Origin: Candidatus Anderseniibacteriota bacterium
Lineage (GTDB): Bacteria > Patescibacteriota > Andersenbacteria > UBA10190
NCBI GenBank assembly: GCA_003229735.1
Contig: QIFI01000066.1
Coordinates: 1 to 26,792, forward strand
Direction of reading: 5' to 3'
Length of the DNA: 26,792 bases
In this document: positions 5,578 through 12,697 of the stretch, in pieces
How positions within the stretch are numbered: the stretch's first letter is position 1
Layout: each line of letters starts with the position of its first letter
Translations under genes and position numbers: made by a program
Notes under the pieces: generated by a model
The model's input: the letters and a program-made list of their open reading frames with translations, nothing else
Told to the model about the DNA's origin: nothing
Database searches by the model: none

Positions 5578-7821
5578 ATGAACCAAGATCATAAACCTTC
5601 TAAATCTCATCAGTCAAATAATCACCAGGATTGTTCCGTCTGCGGGAAAAAGTGCGTTTCCTGCCAGGTTAACCGTCTGGCCGTCAGCACCGGCTCCAGT
5701 ATGGAAGCTAAACAGTATGAATATAATCTTGACCAAAAACTAACGCATCAGGAGCATGATGCTCGGAGCGGCAGCCAGGATATGTCTGACATGTCAACCA
5801 TGAACCATCAGGACCACGATTCCGCCATGAGCAATCCGCAAATGGCCCAGGATATGGAGCGCGATATGAAAAAACGATTTTGGATAGCTCTCGTCCTTAC
5901 CGTCCCCATTTTATTATATTCGCCGCTGGCCATAAATATTTTTAAGCTGTATCTTCCCAGCCCCATTCCCATCAACTGGCTGCTGTTGATCCTTACTACT
6001 CCGGTAGTATTTTGGACTGGCTCCATTTTTATCACCGGCGCCTACAATTCGTTGAAGAACCGGGTGCTCAATATGTCCGTCTTGATTTCGGTCGGCGTTT
6101 TATCGGCTTATTTATTTAGCATATTCATTACCTTATTTATCGGCGGAGAAACATTCTTTGAAGCCGCCGCCATGCTCATCACTTTTGTTCTATTCGGACA
6201 TTGGATGGAAATGAAATCCAGAAAAGGCACCTCCGACTCTCTGCGCGCCTTATTTGATCTGGTTCCTCCTAAAGCCATTGTTATTCGTCAAGGCCGGGAA
6301 GTTGAGATTTTAACCCGCCAAATCCAATTAAATGATATTGTTCTGGTAAAACCTGGTGACAAGATACCGGTCGACGGAACCATATCTAAAGGCGAAAGCA
6401 CTATTGATGAATCGCTTGTCACCGGCGAATCCATGCCCGTCTTTAAAAAAATATCAGATAAAGTAATTGGCGGATCAATAAACAAAACTGGTTCAGTAGA
6501 ATTCAAAGTAACTCAAGTCGGCAGTGATACCGCCCTGGCCCAAATTATTAAGCTGGTGGAAAAAGCCCAGAACTCCAAGGCCCCGGGCCAGCGCATTGCC
6601 GATAAAGCCGCCGCCTATCTGGTGATCTTGGCTGTCGGTGCCGGCATTGCCACTTTTTTTGGCTGGTATCTGATCGCCGGAGCCACTTTAATTACGGCTT
6701 TCACTTTTGCCATTTCCGTAGTGGTGATCGCTTGTCCTGACGCTCTGGGCCTGGCCACCCCCACCGCCGTGGCGGTTGGCACCGGCATCGGCGCCCGCCA
6801 TAATATCCTGATCAAAGACGCGGCTACTCTGGAGAGAGCCTCTAAAATCCAAGCCATCCTGCTGGACAAAACCGGCACCTTAACTGAAGGCCGTCCCGTT
6901 ATCGACAGCGTCACCACTATTGACGGAGTTTCCGAACGTGATCTATTATATTTTTCCGGCGGCGCTCAAAAACTCTCCAGTCATCCCTTTAGTGAAGCCA
7001 TTATCAATGAAACTGATCGGCGTCAGATTGATTTGCCTACTGACATCAAGAACTTTACGGCCGTTGGTGGACTTGGCGTCAAAGCCACTGTCGATGGTCG
7101 GCCGGTATTGGTTGGCACCATGCGATTTCTGGAATCAGAAAAAGTTGATGTGGCTGGAGTCAAAAGCCTGGCCGACCAACTGCTTAAACAAGGTAAAACC
7201 GTTAGCCTGGTTTCCCTGGATGGTCAGGCGATCGGCGCCCTGGCCGTTTCCGATAAAATTAAAGAGACGGCCAAAAATGCCGTTGCCGGTTTTAAAAAAA
7301 TTGGCATTGCCACCGCCATGATTACCGGCGACCATGACCAGATAGCCAAGATTGTCGCTAAGCAAGTCGGCATCACCAGAGTTTTTGCCAATGTCCTGCC
7401 CTCTGAAAAAGCTGATTACGTCAAAAAGATGCAGGCCGAAGGTAAATTTACGGCCATGGTTGGAGATGGCATCAATGACGCGCCGGCCCTGGCCCAATCA
7501 GATATTGGTATTGCTATCGGCGCCGGCACGGATGTAGCCATTGAGACAGCCGACATTGTTTTGATGAAATCTGATCCGGAGGACATATTGCGGGCCATCG
7601 CCTTATCCAAAGCCACCGTCAGAAAAATGAAGCAGAACCTCTTTTGGGCCGCTATCTATAACGTGGCCGCGATTCCCATAGCCGCCGGATTATTTTACAC
7701 TTCCCTGGGCTGGTCCTTAAGGCCGGAAGTATCGGCCCTCTTAATGTCCGCGTCATCAATCATTGTCGCCACCAATGCCGTGCTGTTAAAACGCATCGAG
7801 CCTAAACTTAAAAATGTCTAG
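5578..7821 (+). CDS. P1B-type heavy-metal ATPase with CPD ion motif, copper-like
   Basis: A 747-residue ATP-driven metal exporter of the inner membrane. The soluble motifs are complete: TGES at 282-285 (actuator), DKTGT with the phosphorylated Asp at 430, the heavy-metal HP motif SSHP at 467-470, and GDGIND at 629-634. The ion motif in the membrane is ACPDALGLATP (C386-P387-D388), where copper ATPases of the CopA type have CPC and CopB types CPH. The later helices keep Cu-ATPase-like residues (YN at 694-695; MSASS at 723-727). There is no ordinary GMTC metal-binding domain. Instead the N-terminus has CSVCGKKCVSC (C19, C22, C26, C29) and a His/Met-rich stretch to about residue 96. Copper is the likeliest substrate, but the CPD motif makes this open. 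Confidence 0.9.
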   Translation: MNQDHKPSKSHQSNNHQDCSVCGKKCVSCQVNRLAVSTGSSMEAKQYEYNLDQKLTHQEHDARSGSQDMSDMSTMNHQDHDSAMSNPQMAQDMERDMKKRFWIALVLTVPILLYSPLAINIFKLYLPSPIPINWLLLILTTPVVFWTGSIFITGAYNSLKNRVLNMSVLISVGVLSAYLFSIFITLFIGGETFFEAAAMLITFVLFGHWMEMKSRKGTSDSLRALFDLVPPKAIVIRQGREVEILTRQIQLNDIVLVKPGDKIPVDGTISKGESTIDESLVTGESMPVFKKISDKVIGGSINKTGSVEFKVTQVGSDTALAQIIKLVEKAQNSKAPGQRIADKAAAYLVILAVGAGIATFFGWYLIAGATLITAFTFAISVVVIACPDALGLATPTAVAVGTGIGARHNILIKDAATLERASKIQAILLDKTGTLTEGRPVIDSVTTIDGVSERDLLYFSGGAQKLSSHPFSEAIINETDRRQIDLPTDIKNFTAVGGLGVKATVDGRPVLVGTMRFLESEKVDVAGVKSLADQLLKQGKTVSLVSLDGQAIGALAVSDKIKETAKNAVAGFKKIGIATAMITGDHDQIAKIVAKQVGITRVFANVLPSEKADYVKKMQAEGKFTAMVGDGINDAPALAQSDIGIAIGAGTDVAIETADIVLMKSDPEDILRAIALSKATVRKMKQNLFWAAIYNVAAIPIAAGLFYTSLGWSLRPEVSALLMSASSIIVATNAVLLKRIEPKLKNV

Positions 7822-7823
7822 AC

Positions 7824-7997
7824 ATGAGCCATAAAGCCAAAAGCATATATTTCGCCGTCTTCGCTGTCTTATATCTGGGCTACACCGCGTTCATCGCCGG
7901 GCACGGCTTTCATTGGACAAATTCCATCATCACTATCACCATTCTAGCCTTATCAGGTTATTATTATCTAAAGCATCAAAACCAGTCAAAATCATGA
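7824..7997 (+). CDS. 57-residue membrane protein between the ATPase and rhodanese genes
   Basis: A short open reading frame that starts two bases after the ATPase stop and overlaps the rhodanese start by four bases (ATGA). The spacing is typical of translationally coupled genes and supports it as real. The sequence begins MSHKAKSIYF and holds two hydrophobic segments (about residues 8-24 and 35-47) separated by GHGFHWTN, which has two histidines and a tryptophan. It ends in a polar tail (KHQNQSKS). No family is recognised. Its position suggests an accessory subunit of the metal transporter or of the exported rhodanese. Confidence 0.65.
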   Translation: MSHKAKSIYFAVFAVLYLGYTAFIAGHGFHWTNSIITITILALSGYYYLKHQNQSKS

Positions 7998-8461
7998 CCC
8001 AATCAAAGAACATTTGGTATAGCTTGCTCATTCTCGCCGCAATAATTATTGTAGTTGGCCTTTATTGGACGCGGCGATCCCAGACAACAATTCAAAATCA
8101 GCCGGCCGCCAGCCAGTCTGAAAAACCGCTCGCCTTTACCGGACTTAGTTCACGGCAGTTAAGCGACCTTCTGCCCAACAAAGATTTTACTTTGATTGAT
8201 GTGCATATTCCCGAACAGGTCCACGTGCCGGGCACGGATTTTATGATTCCCTATAATGATCTTACTGCTCTAATCAAAGTTCTGCCGGATAAACAGGCTA
8301 AAATAGTTCTCTATTGCCGGTCTGGAAGTATGAGTAAAACAGCCGCCCAGGCTCTGGTTGACCAGGGTTATGCCAACATATTTGATCTAACCAACGGCAT
8401 GAACGAATGGCTGTCCGAAGGCCGGGCCACTATACCCCTGGGCAGTATTCCTGAAATATAG
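7994..8461 (+). CDS. Membrane-anchored rhodanese-like protein
   Basis: A 155-residue protein from the ATG at 7994. An in-frame upstream ATG at 7913 would lie inside the preceding small gene and adds a His-rich stretch that is that gene read in another frame, so I reject it. Residues 8-24 form a signal anchor, and the rest is a single rhodanese domain: FTLIDVHIPEQVHVPGTDFMIPY, then KIVLYCRSGSMSKTAAQALVDQGYANIFDLTNGMNEWL; the two parts are named here by key segments only. The active-site loop is CRSGSM with Cys108. Rhodaneses carry sulfane sulfur as a cysteine persulfide. As the last gene of the cluster it suggests sulfur transfer or a redox role on the outer face of the membrane. Confidence 0.85.
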   Translation: MTQSKNIWYSLLILAAIIIVVGLYWTRRSQTTIQNQPAASQSEKPLAFTGLSSRQLSDLLPNKDFTLIDVHIPEQVHVPGTDFMIPYNDLTALIKVLPDKQAKIVLYCRSGSMSKTAAQALVDQGYANIFDLTNGMNEWLSEGRATIPLGSIPEI

Positions 8462-8515
8462 AATTTTCCGGCAGCTTTGCCAGAAGTGACTATTACATTT
8501 TTCACGCCAAAGGTG

Positions 8516-8521
8516 TACAAT
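8516..8521 (+). promoter_or_regulatory. Candidate -10 box for a leaderless GH130 transcript
   Basis: TACAAT ends exactly six bases before the ATG at 8528. ATTACA at 8492-8497 is a weak -35 candidate with an 18-base spacer. The 66-base gap after the rhodanese stop makes a new promoter here plausible. Confidence 0.45.
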
Positions 8522-8527
8522 TAATAA

Positions 8528-10399
8528 ATGATTAGCGGAGTCGCTACTACCAGAAAAAAAGTCAGCGTGGTTATGGTAGCAGTCGCGCCTATCCATGGAC
8601 AAGTTGTCTGGTTGGGCTGGCAAAAATCCGGCCAGGTTATTAGGCCTCGAGTATTTACCTCTCAACCGAACGGGGCCATTAAACCCTCCCCGCGATCCGT
8701 CAGCCTGACCAGAACTGACGGCAGTGACTATGTCGCCCTGGGCCTGGCCGATGCCCGGCTGGCCCAAGTGGAAGACAAATATATGTTGACCTGGAGGGAA
8801 GTCCTGGATAGCCGTTCCAGCCCGATGATGGTGGCCGTCTCGGCTGACTTAGCCTCCTGGACGGTTTACGACACCAATATCAATGCCTCCGGCCCCTCCA
8901 TAATTGTTTCGCAATATTCCTGGCAGAATCGCTTAGTTATGTATTATGAAGATGGTTTAATCCGGATGGCGACTTCACCGGAAGGGCAAAAATGGCACAG
9001 CTGGGATCGGTTTATGCTTGCTCCCCGATCAACCAAATTTGATCACGGTCTATTGTCCATTCTGGCATCATGGCAGACCAGTCAGGGAGTTTTGACAATT
9101 TATGATGCTTCGATTAGAAAATCTGATAGTTGGCAGTTAAGAATTGGCGCTCTGTTCACCTCAACAGATGAACCGTTCCAGATAATCTGGAGAAGCGAGC
9201 GGCCCCTGATCAAGGTTGATCTACCGGAACAACAAGCCATTAGACCGGTGGGCAGTGTCCTGTTAAATGGATATGTGCATTGCTATTGGCAAAAGCAGGA
9301 TGGTTCAGTTTTTACCATGTCGGCTCTGGCCCCCACCATTAAAAAACTAAACATTAAGCGTCACGTCTCACCTTTAGTTAGACATAGAGCTAACCCCATT
9401 CTTGAGCCTACGAATCAGGCCTGGGAATCCACTGGCACCTTTAATCCGGCCGTCCTCCATGATGATGACGGAATTATCCATCTGATATACCGGGCCGTGG
9501 GCCATGATGGCTTATCAGTTTTTGGCTATGCCAAAAGCGAAGATGGCACCACTATTACCGAGCGCTCCACCCGGCCGGCCTATTGGCCCAGGGAAATTTG
9601 GGAAGGAGTTAATTCTCAACCCAGCCGCTACAGTGAAATATTCTTATCCGGCGGCGGCTGGGGCGGGTGCGAGGATCCAAAATTAACCCGGATTGGCGAC
9701 ACCGTCTATATGACTTATGTGGCCTTCAACGGATGGGGGCCCCCGCGCGCGGCTTTGACCTCCCTGCATATTGATGATTTCAGGGCTCAAAATTGGAATT
9801 GGTCGCCGCCTCAACTTATATCACCGCCGGATACGATTACCAAAAGCGCCTGCTTATTATCAGAAAAAATCAATGGCAAGTTTGTCATGTTCCATCGGAT
9901 ATTTCCTGATATTTTAATCGACTATTTAGATGATCTGGAATTTGGCGAAGATAAATGGCTGGCCGGACACGACCGAATTGGCATCCGCGCCTCCTTTTGG
10001 GATAGCCGAAAGTTAAGTATCGGCGCCCCGCCCATCAAATGTGATCAGGGGTGGCTGGCGATTTATCACGCCGTAGATGATCGTGATCCTTCCCGATACA
10101 AAATGGGAGCCATGCTGTTGGATCGTGATAATCCATCTCGAGTCATCCGGCGCACCAGTCGGCCCTTAATTTGCCCTGATGTTCATTATGAGAACGAAGG
10201 CAAACCCGGGGTAGTCTATCCTTCCGGCGCGGCTATTAAAGATGATCGTCTGCTGGTTTATTATGGCGGCGGAGACCGCGTGGTTTGTGTGGCCGAGTCT
10301 CCGATTAAAAAATTTATGTCTTTCCTGATGAAATCGGAAAACATCGACGCGCCATTAAAAATAAGACCGGAAGATAAATGCATACGGGCTCTGGAGTAA
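8528..10399 (+). CDS. GH130-family protein with a degenerate N-terminal propeller
   Basis: A 623-residue protein without a signal peptide, so probably cytoplasmic. Residues about 282-600 form a GH130-type five-bladed beta-propeller (mannoside phosphorylase and related enzymes). Visible repeats are HRANPILEPTNQAWESTGTF with FNPAVL, IHLIYRAVG, GGCEDPKLTRIGDTVYMTYVAFNG (380-402, by key residues), MFHRIFPD, IGAPPIKCDQGWLAIYHAV and YPSGAAI...YYGGGD. Residues about 1-275 look like a diverged second propeller: LADARLAQVEDKYMLTWRE (73-91) stands where the CEDPK blade should be. GH130 enzymes cleave beta-mannosidic links by phosphorolysis or hydrolysis. The substrate is unknown. It lies one base from a second GH130 gene, so the two are co-expressed. 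Confidence 0.8.
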   Translation: MISGVATTRKKVSVVMVAVAPIHGQVVWLGWQKSGQVIRPRVFTSQPNGAIKPSPRSVSLTRTDGSDYVALGLADARLAQVEDKYMLTWREVLDSRSSPMMVAVSADLASWTVYDTNINASGPSIIVSQYSWQNRLVMYYEDGLIRMATSPEGQKWHSWDRFMLAPRSTKFDHGLLSILASWQTSQGVLTIYDASIRKSDSWQLRIGALFTSTDEPFQIIWRSERPLIKVDLPEQQAIRPVGSVLLNGYVHCYWQKQDGSVFTMSALAPTIKKLNIKRHVSPLVRHRANPILEPTNQAWESTGTFNPAVLHDDDGIIHLIYRAVGHDGLSVFGYAKSEDGTTITERSTRPAYWPREIWEGVNSQPSRYSEIFLSGGGWGGCEDPKLTRIGDTVYMTYVAFNGWGPPRAALTSLHIDDFRAQNWNWSPPQLISPPDTITKSACLLSEKINGKFVMFHRIFPDILIDYLDDLEFGEDKWLAGHDRIGIRASFWDSRKLSIGAPPIKCDQGWLAIYHAVDDRDPSRYKMGAMLLDRDNPSRVIRRTSRPLICPDVHYENEGKPGVVYPSGAAIKDDRLLVYYGGGDRVVCVAESPIKKFMSFLMKSENIDAPLKIRPEDKCIRALE

Positions 10400-10400
10400 T

Positions 10401-12305
10401 ATGTTCATTGTTAGGCGCCAGGATCATAATCCTATCATCACCCCTGATTGGCACCGGCCCTGGGCCGCCCGAGCCGTCTTTAATTGGTGTCCTTGGTCAG
10501 AGCCAAACCAAACCCATGTAGTCTATCGCGCCGAAGCCAACGTTGACCCCTTGACCGAGATGGAAGTAGGCATGTCAACCATTGGTTATGCTCAAAGCCG
10601 GGATGGCATCCATTATACTGATCATCGCCAGTTAATAACCCCCCAGGAGCCCTGGGAGAAATATGGGTGCGAAGATCCCCGGATTACCAGAATTGCTGGT
10701 AATTACCTGATATTCTACACGGCTCTCGGCGACTACCCATTTTCCGCCAAAGGAATTAAAGTAGCCGTCGCTTTAACGGATAATCTAAAAGAAATTCAGG
10801 CCAGGCATCTGGTTACGCCATTTAATGCCAAAGCCATGGTCATGTTTCCGGATCGAATTGGCGGTAAAATGATGGCCTTATTGACGGTTAATACCGATGA
10901 CCCGCCGGCCAGCGTGGCCCTGGCTTCCTTCGACAATCTATCCGATATTTGGTCGACAGCCAAATGGCTGCAATGGTACAAATATCTGGAGCAATCCGAA
11001 TTGGATCTCCACCGTGAACCTGGAGACCACTGCGAAGTGGGAGCGCCGCCGATCAAAACCAAAGCCGGGTGGCTGGTAATATACGCTCGTATCAAACATT
11101 ATTTCTCCGAGGATCGGATATTCGGCGTAGAAGCAGTTCTACTGGATTTAAAAGACCCTCGTCAAGTAATTGCCCGCACTCAATATCCTCTCCTGGTGCC
11201 GCAAGCTCTTTACGAAAAAAACGGTCAGATGCCTAATATAATTTTTCCCAGCGGGGCCTTATCAAAAAGAAAAAAAATTCAAATATTCTATGGTGGAGCC
11301 GACACCGTTTGCTGTCAGGCTGAAGTAGAAACAGATCATCTATTAACAGCCATGGCGGCTAAGCCCGGCCAGGATTTTATGAAGAGATCAGCCGAAAATC
11401 CTATTCTCGCCCCGATTAAAGATCATGCCTGGGAGTCCAAGGCGGTATTTAATCCGGCCGCCATAGCCGCTGGCGGGCGTTATCACCTGCTATACCGGGC
11501 CATGTCGGAAGATGATACGTCCGTCATTGGCTACGCCTCTAGTCCCGACGGTGAAAATTTTGATCAGCGATTACCAAAGCCGGTTTATCTGCCCCGTGAA
11601 TCGTTTGAGATTAAGGGGGCGGATAATGTCGGGTCGGGTTGTGAAGACGCCAGAATGGTTCTGGTAGAAGACAAGATATTCATGACTTATACTGCTTATA
11701 ACGGCGTTAGTGACCCTCGAGTCGCCATCACCTCTATTAAGATAGATGACTTTATCAACCATCGCTGGGATTGGGCTAAACCCTATTTAATTTCCCCGCC
11801 CGGGATTATGGACAAAAACACCTGTATTATGCCGACCAGAATTGACGGCAGATATATGATGCTGCACCGGATAAATGTCAACATTTGCGGCGAATATATT
11901 GACTCTCTGGACTTTTCTCAAGAGAAGCTGGAACACTGTATAGAAATTATGAGGCCCCGGCGCGGTATGTGGGACAGCCTGAAGATCGGCATTTCCGCTC
12001 CCCCCATTAAAACCAAAGCCGGATGGCTTCTGCTTTATCATGGGATAGGGGAAGATCACGCCTATCGGGTGGGAGCCGCTTTATTAGACCTTGAACATCC
12101 CGCCACCGTCTTAAGCCGAACTAACACTCCTTTACTGGAACCAATAGAGTCATATGAAAAAGAGGGGCAGGTAAACAACGTAGTCTTTCCTTGCGGGGCC
12201 GTAGAAATTGGCGGAGAAATATATGTATATTATGGCGGAGCAGATTCCTATGTAGGCCTGGCCAAATTCAACCTAAAAGATTTACTAAAAATCCTCACCG
12301 CTTAA
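10401..12305 (+). CDS. Tandem double-propeller GH130-family protein
   Basis: A 634-residue protein with two complete GH130-like propellers. The first (about residues 3-318) shows HNPIITPDW, VYRAEANVD, GCEDPRITRIAGNYLIFYTAL (89-109, key residues), HCEVGAPPIKTKAGWLVIYA and FPSGAL...FYGGAD. The second (about 328-634) repeats these as ENPILAP, HLLYRAMSEDD, GCEDARMVLVEDKIFMTYTAYNG (413-435), MLHRIN, ISAPPIKTKAGWLLLYHG and FPCGAV...YYGGAD. GH130 proteins usually have a single propeller, so the internal duplication is notable. The gene starts one base after the stop of the preceding GH130 gene, with GGAG just upstream of the ATG. The pair probably acts on mannose-containing glycans or their breakdown products, but no transporter or sugar kinase is adjacent to support a pathway. 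Confidence 0.8.
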   Translation: MFIVRRQDHNPIITPDWHRPWAARAVFNWCPWSEPNQTHVVYRAEANVDPLTEMEVGMSTIGYAQSRDGIHYTDHRQLITPQEPWEKYGCEDPRITRIAGNYLIFYTALGDYPFSAKGIKVAVALTDNLKEIQARHLVTPFNAKAMVMFPDRIGGKMMALLTVNTDDPPASVALASFDNLSDIWSTAKWLQWYKYLEQSELDLHREPGDHCEVGAPPIKTKAGWLVIYARIKHYFSEDRIFGVEAVLLDLKDPRQVIARTQYPLLVPQALYEKNGQMPNIIFPSGALSKRKKIQIFYGGADTVCCQAEVETDHLLTAMAAKPGQDFMKRSAENPILAPIKDHAWESKAVFNPAAIAAGGRYHLLYRAMSEDDTSVIGYASSPDGENFDQRLPKPVYLPRESFEIKGADNVGSGCEDARMVLVEDKIFMTYTAYNGVSDPRVAITSIKIDDFINHRWDWAKPYLISPPGIMDKNTCIMPTRIDGRYMMLHRINVNICGEYIDSLDFSQEKLEHCIEIMRPRRGMWDSLKIGISAPPIKTKAGWLLLYHGIGEDHAYRVGAALLDLEHPATVLSRTNTPLLEPIESYEKEGQVNNVVFPCGAVEIGGEIYVYYGGADSYVGLAKFNLKDLLKILTA

Positions 12306-12311
12306 AAATAT

Positions 12312-12380
12312 CGTTCCCCTCTCCCCTCGAGGTCTGCTCGCCGAACGGGCGGGGGAGAGGGCTAGGGTGAGGGGGCCGTC
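12312..12380. repeat. Palindromic CCTCTCCCC repeat, long form
   Basis: TTCCCCTCTCCCC on the left pairs with GGGGGAGAGGG on the right, followed by CTAGGGTGAGGG. A second small hairpin lies in the loop (CTGCTCGCCGAACGGGCGGG). The same long form recurs near 16195-16251. Confidence 0.85.
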
Positions 12381-12410
12381 GTATTTGAAAATTAAAAGCA
12401 AGGGGGGGCG

Positions 12411-12448
12411 CTCCTCCCCCTGCCCGAGGGGGAGTTAGAGGGGGTGGG
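12411..12448. repeat. Palindromic CTCCCCC repeat, variant
   Basis: CTCCTCCCCCTGCCCGAGGG and the following GGAGTTAGAGGGGGTGGG form a shorter member of the same family. A close match recurs at 26480-26516. Confidence 0.75.
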
Positions 12449-12481
12449 AGAAATTGATAAATAGCCATTCTCGCAACCGCA

Positions 12482-12521
12482 TTCCCCTCTCCCCACGTGG
12501 GGAGAGGGTTAGGGTGAAGGG
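12482..12521. repeat. Palindromic CCTCTCCCC repeat, short form
   Basis: CCCTCTCCCC and GGGGAGAGGG are joined by ACGT-type centre sequence, followed by TTAGGGTGAAGG. The short form recurs at 24049-24091, 24168-24210 and 26521-26562. Confidence 0.85.
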
Positions 12522-12570
12522 ACGCAACCGCCGCCGCCTTTTGCCGTCTACATTAGCATTGCCTTAGCAG

Positions 12571-12622
12571 TATTCGCGTCATTCGCATGCGATTAGTGGA
12601 TTAGCATCGCTCTTTAACTTTT
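12571..12622. repeat. Dispersed TCATTCGCATGCGA repeat, copy 1
   Basis: GCGTCATTCGCATGCGATTA followed by GTGGATTAGCATCGCTCTTT. The same unit is present at 22623-22680 and 24329-24386. It has a small perfect palindrome (TCGCATGCGA). More diverged copies follow to about 12712. Confidence 0.85.
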
Positions 12623-12697
12623 CCCTCGTATTCGGGTCATTCGGATGCAATTCGGATATTAGGGTCGCCTTCGAGTCATTCGGATAAGATTTGTAGA

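Larger units (their letters stand above)
12306..12697. other. Repeat-filled gap between convergent genes
   Basis: This 392-base gap separates the GH130 pair from thrS. No gene is visible. It holds three copies of the CCTCTCCCC/GGGGAGAGG palindromic repeat and then copies of the TCATTCGCATGCGA repeat. The last degenerate copy runs into the 3' end of thrS. Confidence 0.8.

Noticed and set aside
7913..7993. ATG start giving a His-rich N-terminus to the rhodanese
   Set aside because: The extension is the preceding small gene read in another frame. The ATG at 7994 gives a normal signal anchor and a four-base overlap.
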